Assembly (NCBI GenBank): GCA_021405325.1
Contig: QWII01000159.1
Coordinates: forward strand, 1 to 15,158
From: Caldilinea sp. CFX5
GTDB taxonomy: Bacteria; Chloroflexota; Anaerolineae; Caldilineales; Caldilineaceae
Direction of reading: 5' to 3'
Length of the DNA: 15,158 nucleotides
In this document: piece after piece, positions 1 to 6,709 of the stretch
Numbering within the stretch: position 1 is the first letter of the stretch
How the letters are laid out: each line of letters opens with the position of its first letter
Made by a program: the position numbers and the translations under genes
Notes under the pieces: model-generated
Database searches by the model: none
The model's input: only the letters and a program-made list of their open reading frames with translations
What the model was told of the DNA's origin: nothing

Positions 1-1103
1 CCATTGACCGGTTTGAGCGGCGTTTTGAGGAAATGTTGGTGGATCTCATTCCACTTGATCAGATATTCCAGCAGCGGACAGGTGGTGACCGGCCAGGCGG
101 CAATGACATGGGCCGAGGCCGGCGTCGAGTGGCCATGGGGGATCACCGGCATGTCATAGGCCGAAGCCAGGGTGATGATCTTCATCGTTTCGGAGATGCC
201 GCCGGCCCAATAGATGTCCTGTTGATAGACATCACAGGCGCCGGCATCGAGCAGCGCTTTGGCGCCCCAGCGGGTGTACTCATGTTCGCCGCCGGAGATG
301 GGGACGCGCACGTTGCGGCGGATCTCGGCATATTGGGCAATCTTATCAGCCAGCACCGGCTCTTCGATCCAGCGGGGTGTGTACTCTTCCAGCCGCGCCG
401 CCATCTGGATCGTGTAGGGGACATCCCAACTCGACCAGGCGTCAAGCATAATATCCACATCGGGGCCAACGGACTCACGCAGGGTGCGCACCAACCGAAC
501 GTTGCGCTGGATGCCGGCGGCGCCGTCGGTGGGGCCGTCGCGGAAGAACCATTTGCTGGCTTTGTAGCCTTCGGCAGTCACCGCCTGCACTCGTTCTTGC
601 ACCAATTCCGGGTCCAGCGAATAGCCGAGCATACTGGCGTAGGCGGGGATCTCGGTGCGGGTCGGGCCGCCGAGCAGGACATAGACCGGTGCATTGAAGT
701 GTTTACCCTTCAAGTCCCACAAGGCGCAGTCAATCGCGCTGATCGCCATCATGACCACGCCTTTGCGGCCATGAATCATCATGCGATACATACGATCCCA
801 GAGCCGTTCAATCGCCAACGGGTCGTGGCCGATCAGGAGTGGCGCCAGTTGCTTGCCGACAAAATAGACCTGATCTTCCGAAATGGGGCCGCCGATGCCG
901 TAGACGCCGTCATCGGTTTCAATACGGACAAAGTAAGCAGTGTGGCGGTAGACGCCGTCGCTCACCCTGGCGAGCCAGTTTGGGCCTTCCGCCTTGTGTT
1001 CGGGGTAGATGTCCACCGGTCGAATGAGCCGCTCTTCCCAAAACTCGCCTTCGTGATGGAGCGTGCCGCTCACTTTGAGGACACGCACATGGGTAATTTT
1101 CAT
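1..1103 (-). CDS. Mandelate racemase/muconate lactonizing enzyme family sugar-acid dehydratase, rhamnonate dehydratase-like (C-terminus cut by window edge)
   Basis: The reverse strand encodes 367 codons from ATG at 1103 and runs off the left edge. AGGAG lies 6 nt before the ATG. An enolase-superfamily capping domain (about 1-140) leads into the barrel. The three Mg ligands are visible: D221 (in IMLDAW), E247 (in WIEEP) and E273 (in GGEHE). Downstream are the Asp of a His-Asp dyad, D296 (QQD), and H323 (IPHGHS). These enzymes abstract the proton alpha to a carboxylate and dehydrate aldonic acids to 2-keto-3-deoxy acids in the cytoplasm. The His directly after the third metal ligand (H274) and the KWFF segment after the second strand recall L-rhamnonate dehydratase, but substrate assignment is inference. 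Related acid-sugar dehydratases remain possible. The superfamily call is firm. A long open frame on the opposite strand is a shadow. Confidence 0.9.
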   Translation of the reverse strand, partial: MKITHVRVLKVSGTLHHEGEFWEERLIRPVDIYPEHKAEGPNWLARVSDGVYRHTAYFVRIETDDGVYGIGGPISEDQVYFVGKQLAPLLIGHDPLAIERLWDRMYRMMIHGRKGVVMMAISAIDCALWDLKGKHFNAPVYVLLGGPTRTEIPAYASMLGYSLDPELVQERVQAVTAEGYKASKWFFRDGPTDGAAGIQRNVRLVRTLRESVGPDVDIMLDAWSSWDVPYTIQMAARLEEYTPRWIEEPVLADKIAQYAEIRRNVRVPISGGEHEYTRWGAKALLDAGACDVYQQDIYWAGGISETMKIITLASAYDMPVIPHGHSTPASAHVIAAWPVTTCPLLEYLIKWNEIHQHFLKTPLKPVN

Positions 1104-1158
1104 GGTTTTCTCCTGAATAGTCTGTTTATCGTGATGAGGAGGAAAAGACGATAGGGCT

Positions 1159-1187
1159 ATTATACAACGGATAGATCGCAATGTCAG
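1159..1187 (-). promoter_or_regulatory. Sigma70-type promoter for the dehydratase gene
   Basis: Reading the minus strand there is CTGACA at 1187-1182, then 17 bp, then a perfect TATAAT at 1164-1159. The -35 box matches TTGACA at five of six positions. The -10 box lies 55 bp upstream of the ATG at 1103. This is one of the clearest housekeeping-type promoters in the window. Confidence 0.65.
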
Positions 1188-1209
1188 GTGTCAATGATGT
1201 AGGGAGGTG

Positions 1210-1218
1210 TGGTATAAT
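1210..1218 (+). promoter_or_regulatory. Extended -10 promoter element for the DUF4058 gene
   Basis: TGGTATAAT occurs at 1210-1218, a perfect -10 box preceded by the TGn of an extended -10. It lies 48 bp before the ATG at 1267. No good -35 is seen (1190-1195 is GTCAAT), which is tolerable for extended -10 promoters. It is divergent from the minus-strand promoter at 1159-1187. The same nine bases occur again before the gene at 3919. Confidence 0.5.
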
Positions 1219-1266
1219 GGGCGGGGGCAGGATGTCGAGAGGCGCGGCAAAAAGAGAGGAGCAACG

Positions 1267-2229
1267 ATGCCTATTGTTCGTTCGATTAAAAATCAATACC
1301 TGGGTATCAACGCCCATTTGCACAGCCACTGGCAAGGCATTGGGAAATGGAACCGCTTTCACAATGTTCACATTGCCCAATTATTGGTGACTTTAAAGGC
1401 GCGTCTGCTGCCAATGGGCTATACCGCAGAAACGGAAGAATCGCTGCAAATCCGCCGGGTCGCTGATCACCCCAGCTTGCCGCGCGCGGATATTTTAATC
1501 GGTGATTTGGGGTCGAATCGAGCGCCAGCCTCACCATTGCGCTACGCCGATGTCCAAACGTTGCCAATCGAAGAATTCGTTGATGCGGAAGACGATGCCG
1601 AACATCCCTATTACGCCGTTGCTATTTACGAACGGTTGGTCAATGATCTGAGCATTCCGGTTGCCTGGATTGAATTGCTTTCCCCATCTAACAAAGGGGG
1701 GAGCCTGGACGCGCAAAGCTATCGCGCCAAACGGAAAGAACTATTGCGCAACGGCTTGGTCTTTGTCGAACTCGATTATTTGCATGAAACGCCGCCGACT
1801 TTTGAGCGGTTAGCCGATTACAGCAAGCAGAAAGCGGGCGCTCATGCCTATCATATCGTTGTTCTGGATCCCCGCCCTACCTTCACGCAAGGCCGTGTCT
1901 CTCTGCACGAATTTGATGTCGATGATTCCCTTCCTACCGTGAAAATTCCGCTCAACGGCAATGATGTCCTCGATTTTGACTTTGGTATGGCGTACCGCAA
2001 GACCTTTGAGGAAGCGCTCTATGGCTACGATATGGATTATCGCCGCCTGCCGATGAACTTCGACCGCTATAGCAAGACCGATCAAGCACGGATTGCCGCG
2101 CGGATGTTGGCGGTGCTGGAAGCCGCCGCTGGCGGGCTCGATCTGGAAACAGGGCCTTTTCCGGTGAAAACCCTGCCGCTAGAGATGGCGCTGGCGAAGT
2201 TGGAAACCTTGCAGGCTGCAATGGAATGA
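1267..2229 (+). CDS. DUF4058 family protein, 320 aa
   Basis: The start is ATG 1267, chosen over an in-frame start 20 codons upstream because AGGAG (1257-1261) sits 5 nt before it and the protein then begins at the family's usual N-terminus. The central block carries the family signature: WIELLSPSNKGG (134-145), then Y152-x2-K155-R156, then VELDYL (167-172). DUF4058 proteins have no established role. The order Asp (D75), Glu plus SPS and Lys (E136, K143), then Y..KR and E.D resembles Uma2-type PD-(D/E)xK nucleases, which suggests a distant relation; that is inference. There is no signal peptide or membrane segment. It is a single gene with its own promoter, and a perfect palindrome follows its stop. 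Confidence 0.85.
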   Translation: MPIVRSIKNQYLGINAHLHSHWQGIGKWNRFHNVHIAQLLVTLKARLLPMGYTAETEESLQIRRVADHPSLPRADILIGDLGSNRAPASPLRYADVQTLPIEEFVDAEDDAEHPYYAVAIYERLVNDLSIPVAWIELLSPSNKGGSLDAQSYRAKRKELLRNGLVFVELDYLHETPPTFERLADYSKQKAGAHAYHIVVLDPRPTFTQGRVSLHEFDVDDSLPTVKIPLNGNDVLDFDFGMAYRKTFEEALYGYDMDYRRLPMNFDRYSKTDQARIAARMLAVLEAAAGGLDLETGPFPVKTLPLEMALAKLETLQAAME

Positions 2230-2260
2230 TGGATGGCTTGCCTGGGTTGCCTTTAATCTC

Positions 2261-2307
2261 GCCCCAATGAGGAGTTCGCACGCCCCGTGCGAACTCCTCA
2301 TTGGGGC
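2261..2307. repeat. Perfect 22-bp inverted repeat with 3-nt loop, probable bidirectional transcription end
   Basis: The left arm is 2261-2282, the loop CCC is 2283-2285 and the right arm is 2286-2307, with all 22 pairs matching. It lies between the convergent DUF4058 and subtilase genes. Neither side carries a T-tract, so it is not a classical intrinsic terminator. The right arm contains the last three sense codons and the stop (TGA 2300-2298) of the subtilase. It may be a Rho-dependent or RNA-stabilising hairpin, or a small dispersed palindromic element. Confidence 0.8.
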
Positions 2308-3857
2308 AATCGTAACAGACTATTCAAACCACCATACGCATCCGGCTGCTTTTGCGGATTGGCTGGATCATCCAGCCAGCGTGCGCCGTCAAGCAAAAAC
2401 TTGTAGAGATAACGCCCGGCAGGCAGAGCCAAAGGGGCCGTCTGCCACACCCCGGCTTCCACTTGCTGCGCCACCAAACCAGGCGCTTGCCACCCATCCC
2501 AACTGCCCAATACCTGCACCTGTTCCACCCAGTGGTCATGCAAAATGAAGCTGACGCCGTCCGGGGTGATGTGGGGTGACAGGGGAATTTCCCGATGCAT
2601 CTCTTGCAAGGCCAGCGCAACGGCATAACTGGCATTCAAAACGCCGCCCCCTTGCCGTTCCACCGGCACATTGGGCAAGCGGTACGCCGTTGTCATCAAG
2701 AGGTCACGCACCAGGTACGGCGTTAAGCGTGGATTTGCCTGTAACAGACAAGCCACCGTACTGGCGACCAGCGGCGCGGCAAAGCTGGTGCCATCGACAT
2801 GCTGGTAATGGGGTGTGATCAACTTCAATTCGGCAATGCGTTCCTCTTGGCTGTGGTCTCCCTGCCGGCGCCGGCTGAAGAGATATTCCGCTTCCTGGGC
2901 GACGGCCGTACCGGGCAGCACCGGCGCGGCAACCCAGATGCTGGGCGCCACCAGTTCCGGCTTGAAGGCGCCGGCGCCGCTCTCGCCATAGTTGCTGTGC
3001 CAGAGGGCGTCGTCATCGTGGTCAAAGGTATTGTGATCATCGATGCCACCGATGGTCAGAGCGAGGGGCGCGGTGGCGGGTGGCACAAGGCGGCGCTCAC
3101 CGCTGTTGCCCGCCGCCACAACCACCGTCAGCCCTAATTCAACCAATGCACTCACCGCTTCATCCACTGGGTTGCCCCGTAACGGCCAGACCGGATCACC
3201 GGCGACCGACATACTCACCACCCGCACGCCGAGCGCTGGGCCATGTTCGCGCAGCCAACCTAACGCGCGCGTGATCGTTTCGTTAGTAATCGCCCCCTCG
3301 CGATCACGCACCTGGATCAACACCAACTCGGCGTCACTGGCCAGTCCGCAATAGAGACCCTGACTGAGGAAACCATTACCCGCGGCGGTGACGCTGGTCA
3401 TCGTGCCGTGCCATTGCCAATCGTACGCTCCGTCCCAGGCCGGCCAGTGCGGGGTATCGGTTGGCGAAAAGCGATAGACGTTGATCGCTTCTTGCCCCGC
3501 ATCCACCCAAGCACGAATCCGGTTGCGCGGTTGGGTGAGATCAGGATGGGGATAAAAGCCGGAATCGATCAACGCAATGGTCACGCCTTGGCCGGTGAAG
3601 CGCGGGTCGGCGTGGAGGCGCAAGGGGGTCGGCAGCGCGCCAAAGGCAGCCTCCGCATCCAGCGGCCAGACGGTTTGGATCTGTTCATGCAACGCCGCAT
3701 CGCCTTCGGCCAGGAAGAGTTGCAACAAAGCTTGTTGGACGCAGGCTGGACAAGCGCCGTCGGTGCGTCGCCAGAAGGCATACTCATGCGCAGCGATCAG
3801 GCGCTGGCGTTCGGTTGGTTTTTGGCAAAGGGGACAAGGTGTTAATTCATTCATCAT
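2298..3857 (-). CDS. Subtilisin-like (S8) serine protease with N-terminal CxxC/CxxC motif and C-terminal CBM48/AMPK-type glycogen-binding domain, 519 aa
   Basis: Start at ATG 3857 (a second ATG follows at once); no strong Shine-Dalgarno is seen. An open frame extends further upstream but overlaps the divergent gene at 3919 and looks non-coding. Residues 8-39 hold C8-x2-C11 and C36-x2-C39, probably a small zinc-binding unit. The S8 triad is D98 (LIDSG), H150 (WHGTMT) and S358 (DGTSFAAP), with oxyanion N251 (AAGNSG), so the enzyme should be active. Residues about 430-519 form an early-set beta domain of the glycogen-binding type (VQVLGSWDGW at 447-456, YLYKFLLDG at 483-491, W494, then GGLNSLL). 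No signal peptide or propeptide is obvious, which suggests a cytoplasmic protease directed to an alpha-glucan. That targeting is inference. Its neighbours include an alpha-glucan operon. Confidence 0.88.
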   Translation of the reverse strand: MMNELTPCPLCQKPTERQRLIAAHEYAFWRRTDGACPACVQQALLQLFLAEGDAALHEQIQTVWPLDAEAAFGALPTPLRLHADPRFTGQGVTIALIDSGFYPHPDLTQPRNRIRAWVDAGQEAINVYRFSPTDTPHWPAWDGAYDWQWHGTMTSVTAAGNGFLSQGLYCGLASDAELVLIQVRDREGAITNETITRALGWLREHGPALGVRVVSMSVAGDPVWPLRGNPVDEAVSALVELGLTVVVAAGNSGERRLVPPATAPLALTIGGIDDHNTFDHDDDALWHSNYGESGAGAFKPELVAPSIWVAAPVLPGTAVAQEAEYLFSRRRQGDHSQEERIAELKLITPHYQHVDGTSFAAPLVASTVACLLQANPRLTPYLVRDLLMTTAYRLPNVPVERQGGGVLNASYAVALALQEMHREIPLSPHITPDGVSFILHDHWVEQVQVLGSWDGWQAPGLVAQQVEAGVWQTAPLALPAGRYLYKFLLDGARWLDDPANPQKQPDAYGGLNSLLRLPQ

Positions 3858-3865
3858 GGTATAAT
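3857..3865 (+). promoter_or_regulatory. Extended -10 promoter element for the DUF5678-like/retropepsin pair
   Basis: TGGTATAAT at 3857-3865 is an extended -10 with no convincing -35. It lies 53 bp before ATG 3919 and directly abuts the start codon of the divergent subtilase (ATG 3857-3855), so the two transcription units would share a very short control region. Confidence 0.45.
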
Positions 3866-3918
3866 CGTATGAAATGATCGGAATGGATCTGGTTACTTGA
3901 CGAAAAGGAGCAGATACA

Positions 3919-4317
3919 ATGACCGCGCTTGTGTTACAAAAACAGCATTTAATTGAGCGATTAGAACAAATTGCCGCTAGAAACAACACCTCACCAGAAA
4001 TGTTACTGGATACAGCCGTACAAGAGTTTGTCGACAAGGCGGAACAGCAAGTCGAGAAAGTGGCAGCAAGACCAGCCGCTCCCCCTGAATTTTTACGCGA
4101 AGCCGAAGCGTTTGAGCGACTGAAACCAGAATTGTTGAAACAGTATAAAGGGCGCGTTGTCGCCATTTATCAAGGCAAAGTTGTTATGGTTGGTGAGAAT
4201 GTGCTAGATGTCCATGCCGCTGTTACCGACAAATTTGGACCGGTTCCTTGTTATGTGGATCAAGTTGAAGAGACACCGCGCCGCGTCCGTATTCCATCAG
4301 TTTGGAGAAAGCGATGA
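3919..4317 (+). CDS. DUF5678-like small protein, 132 aa, first gene of a pair with an aspartic protease
   Basis: ATG 3919 has AAGGAG at 3905-3910 with 8 nt spacing. The N-terminal third (1-50) is helical and charged. The central block FERLKPELLKQYKGRVVAIY (65-84), followed by G86-K-V-V and VGEN, resembles DUF5678, a short domain of unknown function. C111 sits in a VPCYVD motif typical of its last strand. The gene overlaps the downstream aspartic protease by ATGA (4314-4317), so the two are translationally coupled. In other bacteria this kind of domain is often found beside retropepsin-like genes, which points to a partner or substrate role; this is inference from family context. It is AT-richer than the minus-strand neighbours, judged by eye. 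Confidence 0.7.
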   Translation: MTALVLQKQHLIERLEQIAARNNTSPEMLLDTAVQEFVDKAEQQVEKVAARPAAPPEFLREAEAFERLKPELLKQYKGRVVAIYQGKVVMVGENVLDVHAAVTDKFGPVPCYVDQVEETPRRVRIPSVWRKR

Positions 4318-4688
4318 TTGCCTACAACATCAACTACGATCCACCAGCGCCCATCTTCACTGCAACAGTAGCAAATGTGCTAAACCGTCGCTTGCGGCAG
4401 ACTTTACCTGCTCTACTCGATACAGGGGCGGATGTTACAGCAATTCCTGATATATTGATAGAACGGCTTAAATTATATCCGATTCGCCCAATCGAGTTTG
4501 AAGACTTTCATGCACACACCAACGTTGTTTTTACATACAAAGTACGATTGACGATAGCCGAAATTGTTATTCCACAGATAGAAGTTGTCCCAACTGGGCT
4601 TGACGTTGTCGTGCTTGGCCGTGATGTGCTGAACCGTTTTAATCTTCATCTATACGGCCCACGATTAGTTTTTGAAATCGACACTTGA
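4314..4688 (+). CDS. Retropepsin-like aspartic protease, 124 aa
   Basis: The ATG at 4314 overlaps the stop of the previous gene (ATGA), with GGAG at 4304-4307 six nt upstream; an in-frame TTG at 4302 is less likely. The active-site loop is LLDTGADVTAIP at 34-45, with catalytic D36. The conserved C-terminal strand and helix VVLGRDVLNRF follow at 99-109. At about 124 aa it is a single-lobe enzyme and should act as a homodimer, like viral and bacterial retropepsins. Its substrate is unknown; the coupled upstream protein is the obvious candidate partner. No signal peptide is seen. The stop lies only 8 bp from the convergent stop of the debranching enzyme gene. Confidence 0.85.
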   Translation: MIAYNINYDPPAPIFTATVANVLNRRLRQTLPALLDTGADVTAIPDILIERLKLYPIRPIEFEDFHAHTNVVFTYKVRLTIAEIVIPQIEVVPTGLDVVVLGRDVLNRFNLHLYGPRLVFEIDT

Positions 4689-4696
4689 TCTAAAGG

Positions 4697-6709
4697 TTAT
4701 GCTGTTTCTTTCTCCTCGCACGCTGCCCACGCCCGCAACACTTCCGCCACACTCCACGCTTGGGCAAAACAACCACGCGGGGTGAAGGGCGCTTCGGCAT
4801 CGAAAATCTCGCTGATGCTCCCCAATCCGTGATCGGACAGGTGACGGAGCAACGGCAACAAATAAGAGCGCGCCAGCGCTTTGTCCTGATAAACCCGCAG
4901 GTGGGCCAGCACAAAGGGGCCGATCAACCACGCCCACACCGTCCCTTGATGATAGCCGCTATCACGCTGATAGGCATTGCCACCATAGTGCGCCACATAG
5001 GCTGGATCGCCGGGAGCCAGGCTGTGAAGACCATGCGGCGTGAGCAAGCGTTGGGCGCACACATCCACCACGGCTTTCTGCTGCGCCGTCGTCAGCGGAC
5101 TAAAGGGCAGTGAAACCGCAAAGAGTTGGTTCGGGCGCAAACGGGCGTCATTGCCGTCGGGCGTGTCGATCACATCGTAACAGTAGCCATGTTCACTGCT
5201 CCAGAAGCGAGAAAAACCGCTTTGCGCTTGTTTTGCTAACTTGGCATAGGGTGTGGCCGCCTTGCGTAGCCGTTTGGCAAAGTCCGCCATGCTACAGAGC
5301 GCATTATACCAGAGCGCATTCAACTCGACCGCCTTGCCCATGCGCGGTGTCACCACCCAATCGCCCACCTTGGCATCCATCCAGGTCAGTTGCACCCCTG
5401 GTTCACCGGCATAGAGCAGGCCATCGCTGGGATCGACGTGGATTTGATAGCGGGTTCCTTGGACATGCCAGTCGATAATCCCCTGTAACACTGGGAAAAG
5501 GTCACGCAACAGGGCATCGTCACCCGTAGCAGTATGATAGGCGCGGATCGCCTCGAAATACCACAGCGTGGCATCGGCAGTGTTGTATTCCGGCGTTTCA
5601 CCTGCATCGGGGAAGCGATTGGGCAACATACCCTGATCGACAAAGCCGGCAAAGGTGCGCAAGATGCTGGCCGCAATTGCCGGGCGACCGGTCGTTAAGG
5701 TCAACCCTGGCAGTGCGATCATGGTGTCGCGCCCCCAGTCGCCAAACCAGGGGTAGCCGGCAATGACGGAATGACCGTTCGGATCCAGCGCCGAGGGACG
5801 ACTGACAATAAATTGGTCAGCGGCCAAGACCAACTGGTCAATCGCTTTGACGCAGGATGGTTTGGCTTGGGCCAGTAACTGCTGTTCGTACTGTTGTTGG
5901 GCGCCGTAAGCGCTCATGCCGTCCAGGTTCGCGGTGGCGTTGGTGCTGAAGATCAGGGTCACAGCTTCGCCGGGTTGCAATGTAACGGTAAAATCACCAG
6001 CATAAAGATGATCTTCACTGCTATCCAGTCCGCGATAGGCTTCCACACTCAGGGCAAAGTTACGATACCATTCATGGCGTGCTTCCGCCTGCGCATGGTC
6101 ACTGAGCAAGTAGAAAGGTGTGGCGCCGTCATAGGCGTTCACGCGTAGACCATTTGACACAGGATCGATCTGCATTCGCCAGTCACCGGCATGGGTGCTG
6201 CTGTGATAGTCGCGGTAGTTGACCAATGCCTTCAACGTCAGGTGCAACGGCTGGCTGGCGCGCTGGAGTCGATAGCGCACGTAGGTGGTGTTTTGGCCCT
6301 GCTGCATCCAAATGCGTTTTTCTAGCATGGCATCGGCGCAGGTATATTCCCAAACCGGTGTTGTGCCATCCAGGTAAAAATGGTCGAGCTGATGGAAACC
6401 CAGCGGGTCGACCACCGCCCCTTGCCAGACGTTGGCAAAGAGGGGATAGACTTGACCATTGTAGGTCGCCGTTTCGTCCAGCTTGGTCGCCAACAACGTG
6501 CGTCCCAGCGGTGGCTTGAGCGCGGCAACCAGCAAGCCGTGATAGCGCCGGGACAAAACCCCGGCCACCGTTCCCGCCGCGTAGCCGCCAATGCCATTCG
6601 TCACCAGCCATTCGCGTGTGCCGGAAGCCGACAAATTGCGACAGATACTACGGTCTAAATCAACGGTATGAGTTGCGACATCGTTGTTCATACTCCTGTT
6701 CCCCTTCAC
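4697..6709 (-). CDS. Glycogen debranching enzyme (amylo-alpha-1,6-glucosidase, GDE-type), 670 aa
   Basis: The N-terminal GDE_N-type domain begins with REWLVTNGIGGYAAGT (32-47) and RRYHGLL (54-60). The C-terminal (alpha/alpha)6 domain starts near 290. It carries YPWFGDWGRDTMI (319-331), PNRFPDAGETPEYNTADATLW (363-383), YQRDSGYHQGTVWAW (580-594) and SEIFD...PRGCFAQAWSVAE (633-655). These are the hallmarks of bacterial GDE_C enzymes that hydrolyse alpha-1,6 branch glucose in glycogen. The GTG at 6709 overlaps the upstream stop by GTGA; an in-frame ATG at 6691, with AAGGGG upstream, is an alternative giving 664 aa. It is the last gene of the alpha-glucan operon. No terminator is visible before the convergent aspartic protease gene. 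Confidence 0.93.
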   Translation of the reverse strand: MKGNRSMNNDVATHTVDLDRSICRNLSASGTREWLVTNGIGGYAAGTVAGVLSRRYHGLLVAALKPPLGRTLLATKLDETATYNGQVYPLFANVWQGAVVDPLGFHQLDHFYLDGTTPVWEYTCADAMLEKRIWMQQGQNTTYVRYRLQRASQPLHLTLKALVNYRDYHSSTHAGDWRMQIDPVSNGLRVNAYDGATPFYLLSDHAQAEARHEWYRNFALSVEAYRGLDSSEDHLYAGDFTVTLQPGEAVTLIFSTNATANLDGMSAYGAQQQYEQQLLAQAKPSCVKAIDQLVLAADQFIVSRPSALDPNGHSVIAGYPWFGDWGRDTMIALPGLTLTTGRPAIAASILRTFAGFVDQGMLPNRFPDAGETPEYNTADATLWYFEAIRAYHTATGDDALLRDLFPVLQGIIDWHVQGTRYQIHVDPSDGLLYAGEPGVQLTWMDAKVGDWVVTPRMGKAVELNALWYNALCSMADFAKRLRKAATPYAKLAKQAQSGFSRFWSSEHGYCYDVIDTPDGNDARLRPNQLFAVSLPFSPLTTAQQKAVVDVCAQRLLTPHGLHSLAPGDPAYVAHYGGNAYQRDSGYHQGTVWAWLIGPFVLAHLRVYQDKALARSYLLPLLRHLSDHGLGSISEIFDAEAPFTPRGCFAQAWSVAEVLRAWAACEEKETA

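Noticed and set aside
33..1154. A 373-codon open frame on the plus strand
   Set aside because: It is antisense to the enolase-superfamily gene, whose motifs are clear; the frame is open only because of codon bias and has low-complexity composition.
1181..1390. Short plus-strand frame overlapping the DUF4058 start
   Set aside because: Different frame from the DUF4058 gene and no supporting motif or spacing.
3858..4166. N-terminal extension of the subtilase by about 100 codons
   Set aside because: It is rich in Ser, Asn and Cys with no family match, and lies antisense to the well-supported DUF5678-like gene with its own ribosome binding site.
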